DNA from: Scytonema sp. UIC 10036 | GTDB taxonomy: Bacteria; Cyanobacteriota; Cyanobacteriia; Cyanobacteriales; Nostocaceae | Reading direction: 5' to 3' | Assembly: GCF_009725235.1 (NCBI RefSeq) | Contig: NZ_WJFC01000029.1 | Coordinates: 1 to 64,000, forward strand | DNA: 64,000 nucleotides | Part shown: positions 44,292 to 52,782 of the stretch, one piece after another | Position numbering within the stretch: position 1 is the stretch's first letter | Layout: every line of letters begins with the position of its first letter | Program-made: the position numbers and the translations under genes | The notes under the pieces: model-generated | Told to the model about the DNA's origin: nothing | What the model saw: only the letters and a program-made list of their open reading frames with translations | Database searches by the model: none

Positions 44292-44987
44292 TTAATTTCT
44301 AGATTTTACGAAATCCTTGCTAGTTCTTTGTCTGATAACCTTGGCAGGTATTCCTACAGCAACTGAGTAGGAAGGAATGTCTTTAGTGACAACTGCGCCT
44401 GCACCAATCACACTTCCCTTACCTATAGTGACTCCGTCTAAAACCGTCACCGCGTGTCCCAACCAGCAGTCATCTTCAATCGTAATTCCTTTACGAGTGA
44501 TTCCCTGGGAAGAAATTTTCTGGGTAGGATCGTCAAAAATGTGATTGTTGGCAACAATTCCTGCGTGGGATGCAATGAGACAATCTTTACCAATTGTTAT
44601 ATTGCCGGGACCACCTATACAAACGCTAGAACCGATAAATGTACGTTCACCAATGTGGATCTGAGTATTATCTAATGCTCCAATCTCTACGCTTTTTTCC
44701 AGGATAACTCCATCTGCCAGACAAACTCTATTGTTTTGATGCGATCCTGCATGTATACGCACATCTTTAAAAAGATAAACACCATTGCCTATTTCGATAT
44801 ATCTAGTGCTGATAAATTCAACACCGTTGTGGATATAAACAGAGTTACCTAGTTTGCCAAAAATACTCTTGTACATTATGTTTCGTAACTTTGTTCCTAA
44901 GAGAATTGTAGGAACATCACCTAACAGAGTTGTTAGAAACATCTCTTCTAAACGCTTATATTTTGAAATAAATTGCTTGTCATTCAT
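44292..44987 (-). CDS. Hexapeptide-repeat acyltransferase
   Basis: 231 residues. Left-handed beta-helix repeats ([LIV]-G-x-x-x-x) start near residue 48 (GNSVYIHNGVEFIST) and run to about 215, ending ITIEDDCWLGHAVTVLDGVT, then IGKGSVIGAGAVVTKDIPSY and SVAVGIPAKVI. The loop with VANNHIFDD holds the catalytic His expected in the O-acetyltransferase (WbbJ/LacA-like) family. It most likely acetylates sugars of surface polysaccharide or LPS, which fits the exopolysaccharide locus 13 kb away. It is transcribed alone. Confidence 0.9.
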   Translation of the reverse strand: MNDKQFISKYKRLEEMFLTTLLGDVPTILLGTKLRNIMYKSIFGKLGNSVYIHNGVEFISTRYIEIGNGVYLFKDVRIHAGSHQNNRVCLADGVILEKSVEIGALDNTQIHIGERTFIGSSVCIGGPGNITIGKDCLIASHAGIVANNHIFDDPTQKISSQGITRKGITIEDDCWLGHAVTVLDGVTIGKGSVIGAGAVVTKDIPSYSVAVGIPAKVIRQRTSKDFVKSRN

Positions 44988-45216
44988 AGTTCTAACACCT
45001 TAGTGAAGTTGTTTTTATTACTTTGGGTAGTTGTAAACTCTTGTTGAAATTGCGTCTACCTATTGTTCTTCGCACTTATCTGTCAAAAGCTACTCTTGAA
45101 ATTATAAAACTAGTAAAAACTTCAAACAGATAAAGTCTAATTCCTGAGAGGATGTTTGAGAAATTTGACAAATAACTCTTGAGATCGGTCTCAAGACTGC
45201 TCGGATAAGAATTTTT

Positions 45217-45291
45217 GTAGGTTGGGTAAACCCGTGGAGAAACCCAACAAACGTCTGTAAATGTTGGGTTTCGTTCCTCAACCCAACCTAC
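45217..45291. repeat. Nested inverted repeat (GTAGGTTGGG .. CCCAACCTAC)
   Basis: The outer arms GTAGGTTGGG and CCCAACCTAC enclose an inner pair GAAACCCAACA / TGTTGGGTTTC. This GTAGGTTGGGTT-GAAACCCAAC wording is a common dispersed repeat of filamentous cyanobacteria. A 75-codon minus frame across it is translated repeat. Confidence 0.8.
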
Positions 45292-45674
45292 GTGTTTTCG
45301 CATTTTTAGGCTTAACCAATAAGTATTGAGACTAGTCTAGTCTAAGATTCAACCTCAAGGTAAAAATCTAATTTCTCTTTGTTGCAAAGATTGATATCTT
45401 GTTAGCTCAATTTCAAAAAACAGGATTTTTGTGATTGTAGTTCAATAACTTGATGTGTTTCTATCCGAAAGTTTTGTTGTAACTGATTAACAACAAAATA
45501 TAACTACAAAACGACAGTAAGTATTGAACTGTTCAATATCACAAACCAATCTTGAACTGTTTAGTTAAACAAATTACTCTTTCAACGCGATCGCATCTAT
45601 TGAATTTCGGAAAATCCTATTTTCAAGATGTGAGTGTTGAAATTGCCATTGTATTTAGATACAAAAACAGCACA

Positions 45675-45803
45675 TCACGGGGGAGTGTCACCAACTTCAG
45701 CCATCTCATTGAAGTTCACCATCGGTGCGTACAAATAAGCACTTCCCCGACTACTATAACGGCTTTCTTCTTGCCAGTTTCTAGAGTCTCGATCTGTAAT
45801 CAT
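45675..45803 (-). CDS. Possible 42-aa protein downstream of the VirB-like cluster
   Basis: ATG at 45803, stop at 45675: MITDRDSRNWQEESRYSSRG, then SAYLYAPMVNFNEMAEVGDT and PP. Ser/Arg/Tyr-rich and hydrophilic, with an unusually non-AT-biased residue choice. It is on the same strand as the cluster, about 225 bp beyond its last gene. It could be a small accessory protein or a chance frame; no family was recognised. Confidence 0.3.
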   Translation of the reverse strand: MITDRDSRNWQEESRYSSRGSAYLYAPMVNFNEMAEVGDTPP

Positions 45804-46028
45804 GATGTGCAATAGTCATTTCTTAATTTAACAGAGAGAAAATCAGTACATAACTCACTATCAACCATAGCAAACAGTTTGGGCACTAAATTTAAAGTAC
45901 TGATAAAATATATAAAGTTTCTATGAAATCTTAAAAGAAATTTTACTGCTTGCTGTTAGTTTTACCGATAAATTTGATTTGGCTGAGTAATAATAGCAAC
46001 AATTATTTTTGAAAATTCTGTTTCTCCG

Positions 46029-46649
46029 TCAGCGTGAGTCATCTCTCCTTTCGATATTTGTATTCCTATAATTTTGTCTGTTATTTCCTGTGGCGCAAGA
46101 CCCTGCACCAGGATAAGAGGCATCGGCGAAAACAGCTAGGGTGTTATATTCTGGCTCGCCTTCACCATAGTTCACTCGGAAGGTGTATAACTTTTTTTGT
46201 CCTTGCTTTTCAGTCACCACGGTGAGAAGTGTGGAGTTGGTGTTGGGAAGCCCAGGAATGTTAAGTTTTTGAATTCGTCTAAGGTGAATGACGCTTGCCG
46301 CTGAGTTTTCACAATCTCCTGTTTCTGAACCTTGTTGACCAGACTGCAAGCACATGGGACCATCAAAATCTAATGTGACTTTGGACGGATCGTCTAACCA
46401 AACTTTTTTAATTGTTTCTCCAGCCTGAATAAAGCTTAAGTTTGTTCCTTGCTGAAACCAAACTTTGATTTCGGGTATTGCGCCTCCTAAACCTTGAGCT
46501 TGGCAGGAAAATATGGAACGCAAAACGGCGTTGTTTGCTAACGCACTGCTGGCTAGCAATAATATTGCTGCTGAGAAAAAGAAAGGTACTAGAGGGAGGA
46601 GATAAGGATTGTATGGGGTTTGTTCTGGAATATGAGTGTTGTCGTTCAT
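46029..46649 (-). CDS. VirB9/TraK-like secretin-side protein of a T4SS-like cluster
   Basis: 206 residues from the ATG at 46649, chosen because a signal peptide follows at once (LLPLVPFFFSAAILLLASSALA, cut before NN). The earlier ATG at 46772 would add 41 residues, part of them translated repeat (46718-46750). The mature part has G-T-N-L-S-F-I-Q-A-G-E-T-I-K-K-V-W-L-D and HLRRIQKLNIPGL .. TLLTVVTEKQ .. LYTFRVNYG, like the N-terminal beta-domain of VirB9/TraK. No separate C-terminal domain is present. It is last in the cluster. Homology is inferred from motif style and position. Confidence 0.6.
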   Translation of the reverse strand: MNDNTHIPEQTPYNPYLLPLVPFFFSAAILLLASSALANNAVLRSIFSCQAQGLGGAIPEIKVWFQQGTNLSFIQAGETIKKVWLDDPSKVTLDFDGPMCLQSGQQGSETGDCENSAASVIHLRRIQKLNIPGLPNTNSTLLTVVTEKQGQKKLYTFRVNYGEGEPEYNTLAVFADASYPGAGSCATGNNRQNYRNTNIERRDDSR

Positions 46650-46717
46650 AATAACTTTTTGGGTTCTGAACCGCAGCCTGTAGCAGATGGACGCGGATTG
46701 TTTTAGGTAGGGCTGCA

Positions 46718-46750
46718 AGATATCCGACTTCTTTAAGAAGTCGGGTATCT
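46718..46750. repeat. Palindromic repeat inside the VirB10-VirB9 junction
   Basis: AGATATCCGACTTCTT pairs with AAGAAGTCGGGTATCT around TA. A related sequence (AGATCCCCGACTTCTT..AAGTCGGGGATCT) is split around the palindromic repeat at 52614. It overlaps the extended reading frame of the VirB9-like gene. Confidence 0.8.
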
Positions 46751-46768
46751 GAGCAAACTTGGTAGTCA

Positions 46769-48454
46769 TCAAAATTGCGTTGCTCGATTGACTCTAACTT
46801 CCATTTTTGTGCCTGCTGGTATCCACCAAATATTAGTTCTCTGCGCTTTTTGGGATTGTGCCTGTTGGCTGCGTCGCATTACCTCAGGAACGACAGATCT
46901 CATACCACCATCAAGAACTCCGGCTAGGAGATCTGGATCGGAGTTACTGTTAAAGCAGTACCTACTACCATAACGAAGAATAGTGGGGTTGCCGTTTGCA
47001 TCATTGTCATAATATGTATCTCTCTCGCACTTTTCCTTTGGGCGATTAATTAACTCTCCTGCTTTTTGAGCACCTCCCAAGGCGAACATTAATGCATCAC
47101 GCCCAATGGATGAGCCTCCTCCACCGGAATACTGGGTTGCAACTGGGGGTTTACCACCAGCGCCACTAATTATCAATGCATCTTGCGGTACGGATTTTTC
47201 TACTCGATCGCCATTGTCTTGCCAAACAACTTTATCTACATTAAGGTCTACCAACCCGCCTTCAGAAATAGAACGAATTTTAGTATGTAGTTCTGCGTTT
47301 GCTGGTATGACCTCAGAACCATCTTCGGCTTTTAATGCTTCCCTTAATTGCACTACAACTATTTGATTATTACTATTGTTCTCACGGCTTCCCCTACTCA
47401 CTGCTCCATACAACCCCTTTACCAAAGTAGCCTTGGCGCTACTTCCGACCACTGTTGATTTGGTTGCTTTGGTTCTCCTTTGTGCTATTAGGCTACCTGT
47501 AGAACTTTCTGGAGTTATTCTCACAGGCGGTCTGGGAGTGACCAGAGGTTGCGGGGCTGGTATCTCGTTTGCTCTACTAGCAATTGTTGCATTATTGGCA
47601 TTTTGATTATCAGGGGTAGATACTTGACCGTAGCTACCCAGTTTTGCTAATCTCGCCCACTCCTGAAGGGGATCTGGTGTTGGTGGTGGAGTAAATTCTA
47701 CAGATGGCTCAAGTGGGGGCGGAACTGGTGGTAGTTGGGTGGGTAGAGGGTTAGGTGTTCTGGCTACAGCTTGCCGTACTCTAACGGGGCGATCGACTGT
47801 TACAATTCGATCTCGGTAAACAGTTCGCACGACGGGTGGTGCTGGTATCCTTTGTACTATCACCCTTGGTTGCTCTCTGGAAGAATCTCGCGCTTCCAAC
47901 GGTGGATTCGGTCTAGCCGCAATTCGAGGAGTTTCTGGTTTTAAGTTTCTGAGTTGTTGTTGGGCTGCTTTGACTGCTAATGCTTGTTCGGTGAGGGCTA
48001 GTTTCGATTTCAGCGCTTCATTTTCTCTTTCTAGCTGCTCTAGGCGTGATTCTGGTTTGGGCTGCGGTGGTGCTTCCTGTATTGAACTGCGATTTTGAGT
48101 GCTGGGCTTATTGTTGGTTCCGCTCATTAACTGTGTCAAAAATGTGCCAGCAACGACAACTACAGCCAAAGTACCAGCCCCTACTACGCCCAGCTTGGCG
48201 AAGGGATTGGACGATAGGGGTTGCTTCGTTTGAAGTTCTTGTGGTTCTTGTGGTTCTTGTAGTTCAGAAAGGGATGGCTGTCTTACAGGAACTGAACCCT
48301 CGTCAGAAGAAGACGGAGATTCTTCTTCCAAGCCAACTAATCTTGCCATCCGTGCTTCTAAATCTGAAGAGTCTTCAAGTTGAAAATCCCCCGTATTATA
48401 AGGGGTATCTTCTGAACTACTGATAGATGGAGAGGGATTTTTGTATGTAGTCAT
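46769..48454 (-). CDS. VirB10/TrbI-like protein
   Basis: 561 residues. A cytosolic acidic N-terminus (about 1-85), one membrane helix (about 88-112, LGVVGAGTLAVVVVAGTFL), a coiled coil (about 140-170) and a proline-rich periplasmic stretch (about 175-310) precede the C-terminal beta-domain. ATLVKGLYGAVSR, EVIPANAELHTKIRSISEGG and WWIPAGTKMEVRVNRATQF are readable there. This layout (helix, Pro-rich spacer, C-terminal domain ending in an IPAGT.. strand) is that of VirB10/TrbI, which spans the envelope and links inner complex to outer pore. It overlaps the original start of the next gene by 4 bp. Confidence 0.75.
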   Translation of the reverse strand: MTTYKNPSPSISSSEDTPYNTGDFQLEDSSDLEARMARLVGLEEESPSSSDEGSVPVRQPSLSELQEPQEPQELQTKQPLSSNPFAKLGVVGAGTLAVVVVAGTFLTQLMSGTNNKPSTQNRSSIQEAPPQPKPESRLEQLERENEALKSKLALTEQALAVKAAQQQLRNLKPETPRIAARPNPPLEARDSSREQPRVIVQRIPAPPVVRTVYRDRIVTVDRPVRVRQAVARTPNPLPTQLPPVPPPLEPSVEFTPPPTPDPLQEWARLAKLGSYGQVSTPDNQNANNATIASRANEIPAPQPLVTPRPPVRITPESSTGSLIAQRRTKATKSTVVGSSAKATLVKGLYGAVSRGSRENNSNNQIVVVQLREALKAEDGSEVIPANAELHTKIRSISEGGLVDLNVDKVVWQDNGDRVEKSVPQDALIISGAGGKPPVATQYSGGGGSSIGRDALMFALGGAQKAGELINRPKEKCERDTYYDNDANGNPTILRYGSRYCFNSNSDPDLLAGVLDGGMRSVVPEVMRRSQQAQSQKAQRTNIWWIPAGTKMEVRVNRATQF

Positions 48455-48482
48455 TGTATTATTGATGTCAATAAGCTTTAGT

Positions 48483-49169
48483 TTAAGAACACTTTTGATC
48501 CGTTATCTCACATATATTGTATATTTCTAGCTTTGCTTCACCAAGGCGATGCACGGCTAAATCTATAGGAAGTGGGACTTTGGGTAGAGATGTTGCCTGT
48601 TCCTCTATTGCTTGGACTAAAATTTGTTTCCGAAAAGGAGTTGTCTCTCCTAAGGGGTCAGAACTTGTAAAAACTATGTGATTGCCAATGACCTCTACCT
48701 TCCACTTGCCATCCTCACCCTCAATCTTTGTTGGTGCTGAAATTCTTTGTACCACCAATACAGATTCTGTTCCTTTGTTGATATTTCCCGCTTGATTTTC
48801 TGGGATTAATTTATTAACTTCTGGCTCGAACCTCTGCTGTGCTTTGCCTGCTAGTAATTGAGAACTCAATTGCCAAACTGTTCTTGGCGGCTGTTTTTGC
48901 GACCAGGTCAGCATTAAGGTCATGGTTTCACCCACAAAGCGTCGGATCGTCTCTGGGTTTCGCTCTAAATTCTGTTTGGGGTCTGCTGTTATGGCACTAC
49001 CATCAGCAAGTTGCACCAAACTTTGAGTTGTATTTCTACGATTCAACTGCTGCAACATCGAACCATGAAACAAGAGTACTAACAAAGCTAACAGATTTAG
49101 ACCGAATGTTGCTACTGCTAACAGTGGTAATATATTGGTTTTTTTGTTTTCTTGTTTAAGTAACTGCAT
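48483..49169 (-). CDS. VirB8-like protein, paralogue A
   Basis: 228 residues. Short cytosolic N-terminus, one membrane helix (about 13-36, ILPLLAVATFGLNLLALLVLL), then a periplasmic domain. The segment VQLADGSAITADPKQNLERN followed by PETIRRFVGETMTLMLTWS is matched in the next gene upstream (VQLIDGKPVAITEAEDLERE.., QAIRQFVTNTMASLFNWS), so the two are paralogues. Single-pass bitopic topology and position between the VirB6- and VirB10-like genes point to VirB8/TraE. It lies 28 bp upstream of the VirB10-like gene. Confidence 0.6.
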   Translation of the reverse strand: MQLLKQENKKTNILPLLAVATFGLNLLALLVLLFHGSMLQQLNRRNTTQSLVQLADGSAITADPKQNLERNPETIRRFVGETMTLMLTWSQKQPPRTVWQLSSQLLAGKAQQRFEPEVNKLIPENQAGNINKGTESVLVVQRISAPTKIEGEDGKWKVEVIGNHIVFTSSDPLGETTPFRKQILVQAIEEQATSLPKVPLPIDLAVHRLGEAKLEIYNICEITDQKCS

Positions 49170-49172
49170 TTG

Positions 49173-49224
49173 TTATTGTTATTGGTTATTGTTATTGGTT
49201 ATTGGTTATTGGTTATTGGTTATT
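49173..49224. repeat. Heptamer array (TTATTGG)n between the two VirB8-like genes
   Basis: Tandem TTATTGG/TTATTGT units immediately 5' of paralogue A (start 49169), extending about 50 bp, within what should be its leader. The unit differs from the other heptamer families in the window. The rest of the 159-bp gap has no gene. Confidence 0.85.
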
Positions 49225-49328
49225 TGTAGGATTTTTAGCGGTTTTTCATACCTTTACATAGTTCTGGTTTTTATTTTCTACTCACCATTGATAATTTAAC
49301 TATTCGTTTTTTTTAAATAACTTTTGTT

Positions 49329-50180
49329 TTATCTAATAAAGCTTCCGGATTTTTCTATATTTTCTTGGCAAGAATTGTTTCCTGTTGAACCTCCATATCC
49401 ATCTAGCAAACACAAATTCCTTATTTCGGATATCTCCATCTTTTCAGCCCGTATTGCGTAAACGGCTTTTTGTAAGTCGGTCATCAAGTCGGCTTGTGGA
49501 TGTGTAAAAGTATTGACTGCTCTCACAATCACATCTTTATTAAAAGGAACTATGACTTTTTTATCTTCTTGAAAACGCTTCTTTTGGACAAGATCTGCAA
49601 CTATACCAACTCGCCACAATCCTGGCTCTATTTTTTCAGGACGGGAAACTTGTTTGATAATTAACTGCCCTGACATGGCTTGGCTTGGATTGTTGGAAAA
49701 GACTTCTAGTGGGGTTAGATCTGCAATTTGTCTTAAAAAATCTGTGCGTAAATCTTCTGATAAGGCAAAACTGGCAATCCAACTGCTTGTGGTAACTTTT
49801 TTGTTGAAGCCTTGTGGTGCTTTAATAGATATTCCTTCATCTGGTATGGGTTTTGTTGCTTGTTCTACGGTTTGTACTGGTAGCGTTCCAGACCAGTTAA
49901 ACAGTGATGCCATCGTATTAGTGACAAATTGCCGAATTGCTTGTGGTTCTCGTTCTAAATCTTCGGCTTCAGTAATAGCGACTGGTTTACCATCAATGAG
50001 TTGTACAAAGGTAGGAGATTTTTCCAAGCTGAGTTTGCGAATAGTCAATCCTTGAACGACAAGAAGAAATATAACGAATAAGTGCAAACCGAAGGTGAAG
50101 AAGGCAAAGGCTCCCAAAACACTCCCAGTTCGTTTTTTTCTTTTTTCTAGTAAACTTACCATTGATTCATCCCCCCGCAA
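49329..50180 (-). CDS. VirB8-like protein, paralogue B
   Basis: 283 residues by the ATG at 50180; the ATG at 50162 (MVSLLEKRKKRTGS) is an equally good start. One membrane helix (about 22-45, GAFAFFTFGLHLFVIFLLVVQ) follows a very basic N-terminus, then a periplasmic domain. The alignable segment with paralogue A (about 55-95) contains a fixed tail motif [LE]-ER-[NE]-P-x-[TA]-I-R-[RQ]-FV. It is 55 residues longer than paralogue A. The pair may form a hetero-oligomer at the inner membrane (inference). T4SS loci usually carry one VirB8. Confidence 0.6.
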   Translation of the reverse strand: MRGDESMVSLLEKRKKRTGSVLGAFAFFTFGLHLFVIFLLVVQGLTIRKLSLEKSPTFVQLIDGKPVAITEAEDLEREPQAIRQFVTNTMASLFNWSGTLPVQTVEQATKPIPDEGISIKAPQGFNKKVTTSSWIASFALSEDLRTDFLRQIADLTPLEVFSNNPSQAMSGQLIIKQVSRPEKIEPGLWRVGIVADLVQKKRFQEDKKVIVPFNKDVIVRAVNTFTHPQADLMTDLQKAVYAIRAEKMEISEIRNLCLLDGYGGSTGNNSCQENIEKSGSFIR

Positions 50181-50305
50181 TCCGAACTACTTGGAGCTAG
50201 TCTTTATTATAGGTATACAATCCAACATAACGCTATACCGACTTGATGGGCGATTTTGGGAATTGCGATTTCAGCTTTGCAAGCGCTCTCCCGTACACTC
50301 ACACC

Positions 50306-51355
50306 CTAAATCCTGTCTCTCACTAACGAAGTTGTATTGCTGATAGTGTTGAATACTGTCAATCCCCCAAGCCCAGCCAAAACTAAAGATAAAATTGGTG
50401 CTAAAATTCCCAAAAAAATGATAAACCACATTAAGTCTGGATCTGCACTTACATCTTCTGCTGGTCCGTTAATAATCACCGCTGCTGTTAACACAGCGAT
50501 AATACTGAATGAAATTTTAGCAATTCCTACAGATAAAAACCCTGTCAGCCAAGCAAAAATTGGTTTTCCAGATACAGGTAGCAAAGATCCACCTACAGCT
50601 AGGGGTCCCAATACTGCTAGCAAAAGCATCGTAGATTCTATCAGATTCTGAAAAGCAAATTGTAAAGAAATTAAAAAACTTTTAATACTTGTTTGTACTG
50701 TCCCACCCACGAAAGAGTTTAGTGCAAGTTCCGATTCATTCCCTGGATTATCTAGAACTAAATTCACTTTAGTTTCTAGTCTATATATCCAAGTTTTATC
50801 TCCATACAAACTCCTATAATCCACCCAAAGAGAATCAATTTTTTTCCTAGCTTCTGTAAAGCATTGAGTTTGCTGTATGCCAGTTAGTGTCTGACAAGGA
50901 CGCAAGTAAGATCCTGCAATTTCTTCTGCAATGCTCAAATTGAGAGCTTGCTGGTAAGTTTGATTGCTGTCACCTGCTTGCACGACTTGCTGATTCACAT
51001 TATTAATAAAATTCCGCAACCCCAGTGTCAGATTCGACAGTATAGTTCCATTCCCAGGATTCGCTAACAGTATGACGACAATAAATGGCCAAATCAATGC
51101 TGAGAGAGGGCGTGAATATTCGTTATCTAAGACATCTCTCAGCCATTGCATCATAAAAAACAGCAAAGTTCCTACTGCAAAAAAGATACCTAAATTTGTA
51201 AGCGAACCATACAAATTGTTACTGGTATTATTTTGTAATAAATCTACCCATTGAGCGTTCCAACTATCAGCAAGACTTTGTGTAGTTGTTGCACCTCCGC
51301 TGAGAATATCATTAACAATAATTTGTGCGAAAACATTCAAACTATCCAGCCACAT
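50306..51355 (-). CDS. VirB6/TrbL-like polytopic membrane protein
   Basis: 349 residues. Hydrophobic segments lie at about 50-68, 82-100, 228-250, 258-285 and 305-345, with a long hydrophilic loop (about 105-225) holding several Cys and Trp residues. No signal peptide; the N-terminus MWLDSLNVFAQIIVNDIL is amphipathic. Size, topology and location after a VirB5-like gene match VirB6/TrbL, the inner-membrane channel base. It begins just 3' of a half palindromic repeat. Sequence-level similarity to named families was not verified. Confidence 0.6.
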   Translation of the reverse strand: MWLDSLNVFAQIIVNDILSGGATTTQSLADSWNAQWVDLLQNNTSNNLYGSLTNLGIFFAVGTLLFFMMQWLRDVLDNEYSRPLSALIWPFIVVILLANPGNGTILSNLTLGLRNFINNVNQQVVQAGDSNQTYQQALNLSIAEEIAGSYLRPCQTLTGIQQTQCFTEARKKIDSLWVDYRSLYGDKTWIYRLETKVNLVLDNPGNESELALNSFVGGTVQTSIKSFLISLQFAFQNLIESTMLLLAVLGPLAVGGSLLPVSGKPIFAWLTGFLSVGIAKISFSIIAVLTAAVIINGPAEDVSADPDLMWFIIFLGILAPILSLVLAGLGGLTVFNTISNTTSLVRDRI

Positions 51356-51403
51356 TTTTGTTCTCCATATCTCACTTTCGTTCCTCCCGTTCCTCTCCTT
51401 CCT

Positions 51404-51453
51404 CTCGTTCCCAGGCTCTGCCTGGGAATGCCTTAAGCGAGGCTCTGCCTCGC
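51404..51453. repeat. Nested-palindrome repeat, left half (split copy)
   Basis: CTCGTTCCCAGGCTCTGCC.. and GAGGCTCTGCCTCGC. Its right-hand partner is at 51543-51590. An 89-bp AT-rich stretch separates them, longer than the spacer in other copies. Together they fill the gap between the VirB6- and VirB5-like genes. Confidence 0.85.
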
Positions 51454-51542
51454 ATTAACCATAGTTTTCTAACTATGATAATCAAGGCGGCTTATACCCA
51501 AGAATCTTTCCCGACTTAGTCTAGCAACAAGTATAAACTCTT

Positions 51543-51590
51543 GAGGCAGAGCCTCGCGGGTAGCATTCCCAGGTAGAACCTGGGAACGAG
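51543..51590. repeat. Nested-palindrome repeat, right half (split copy)
   Basis: GAGGCAGAGCCTCGC, then GCATTCCCAGG..CCTGGGAACGAG, the inverted counterpart of 51404-51453. TCACTGG-type heptamers follow at about 51618-51640, overlapping the end of the VirB5-like gene. Confidence 0.85.
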
Positions 51591-51619
51591 GGTACTAGGG
51601 GAGTATGGAAATGAATTAG

Positions 51620-52492
51620 TCACTGGTCACTGGTCACTGTCGATCTAACTCCTAGCAAATCTGCTTGAGAGGTTGCTCTCAAAAGTTGCGCCGCTTCTGC
51701 GGATGCATCAACTCTTCTAGCACGATTCGCCTCTTCCATCTGCTGAGAAATATTTGCTAGATTCAAGTTTGAGTATTGTTGAAACTGGTTCCCTTGTATT
51801 GTCAGCCCAAGCGTTGCCCCCAGCATTTTTGATTGCTCGCGCTGAATTATGAGGTTTTGTAACTGCATATTTGCTTGAGTTACATTGGAACAATTGGCAG
51901 CAGCGCTAGCAGCGTTACCAGTATTACCAGTACCACCACTTACAGCCTGACAAGCAGTGGAGACAATTTGATCCAGGATGCTTTTGCTTTCTTCAGCACT
52001 TTCTACAGCTTTCTCAATGGTTTCAACAGAATTCTCGACATTTTCTAACTTCGCTTTTGACCGTTCTTGTCCTCGTTCGCCCAAAACACTTTCCACGACA
52101 CCACGGGTAATTTGGCGCTCGATTTCATTAGCGGCTATTGTTGCTTGTACTCCTGGATTGTTTTCAAAAGTGCCTGCAGAATTGTCAAACACTCGCTCGC
52201 GAAAGCGATTTCCTGCTGCAATTGGGTTAGGTGTTCTGCCTTCTTGGATATAATAAGATGTGGAATAATCGATCGCATCTTTAATTTCGGATTCTACAAC
52301 TCTTGCGGGGTTGGGGATATTATCATAATTATTGCCGGGATAAGTTTCATTTCCCAAGTAAGATTGTAAATCTCTCGCATACTCTTGAAAGTCCTCCCAA
52401 ACCTTCCCTAATGATGGTTGGGTAAATTGCGCCATGGCTGGTAACATTCCCAGTAATGCTAAAGAAGAAGCCAAAAGAATAGTTTTTTTCAT
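51620..52492 (-). CDS. VirB5/TrbJ-like periplasmic protein
   Basis: 290 residues with a clear signal peptide (MKKTILLASSLALLGMLPAMA, cut before QF). The mature protein is helical, with a coiled coil (about 140-175, AKLENVENSVETIEKAVESA), two cysteines (about 184 and 200) and a Gln/Asn-rich C-terminal helix (NLANISQQMEEANRARRVDA). The pattern fits VirB5/TrbJ minor pilus subunits. The stop region reads through TCACTGG heptamers (TVTSDQ), so the last few residues are repeat-encoded. Position between VirB4- and VirB6-like genes is canonical. Confidence 0.6.
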   Translation of the reverse strand: MKKTILLASSLALLGMLPAMAQFTQPSLGKVWEDFQEYARDLQSYLGNETYPGNNYDNIPNPARVVESEIKDAIDYSTSYYIQEGRTPNPIAAGNRFRERVFDNSAGTFENNPGVQATIAANEIERQITRGVVESVLGERGQERSKAKLENVENSVETIEKAVESAEESKSILDQIVSTACQAVSGGTGNTGNAASAAANCSNVTQANMQLQNLIIQREQSKMLGATLGLTIQGNQFQQYSNLNLANISQQMEEANRARRVDASAEAAQLLRATSQADLLGVRSTVTSDQ

Positions 52493-52613
52493 AATTAATT
52501 AGGGGTGTTAGGGGTTAGGGGTTAGGGAAGAGAAATTTTCTTCAGATCCCCGACTTCTTAAAGGATACAGCTGGTCAATTGGGTGAGACCCCTTATTGGC
52601 TACTGTCTCGCCT

Positions 52614-52733
52614 CTCGTTCCCAGGTAGAACCTGGGAATGCGTATTGCGAGGCTCTGCCTCGCGCAAGCAGCAGCTCTAAGACAGGAGGCGGAGCCTCCC
52701 TTAAGGCATTCCCAGGCGGAGCCTGGGAACGAG
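52614..52733. repeat. Nested-palindrome repeat inside another inverted repeat
   Basis: A full copy (CTCGTTCCCAGG.. to ..CCTGGGAACGAG). It is flanked by the two arms of a different palindrome: AGATCCCCGACTTCTTA at 52544-52560 and TTAAAAAGTCGGGGATCT at 52755-52772. The 290-bp gap between VirB4- and VirB5-like genes is therefore almost wholly repeat DNA. AGGGGTT heptamers lie at 52502-52526. Confidence 0.88.
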
Positions 52734-52782
52734 GTGGGGGATCAGATCTATCATTTAAAAAGTCGGGGATCTCGCAGTAGCC

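Larger units (their letters stand above)
44988..46028. other. 1-kb gap with one palindromic repeat and one tiny frame
   Basis: The region lies upstream of the acyltransferase and downstream of the VirB-like cluster. It has the GTAGGTTGGG repeat (45217-45291) and a 42-codon minus-strand frame (45675-45803). A plus-strand frame at 45552-45815 overlaps the latter and is not convincing. Otherwise it is AT-rich, without a visible gene. Confidence 0.45.

Noticed and set aside
45076..45303. 75-codon minus-strand frame
   Set aside because: Translated GTAGGTTGGG repeat; the WVEERNPTF string is typical of such repeats.
45552..45815. 87-codon plus-strand frame
   Set aside because: Low-complexity Ser/Thr composition and antisense to a better-looking short frame.
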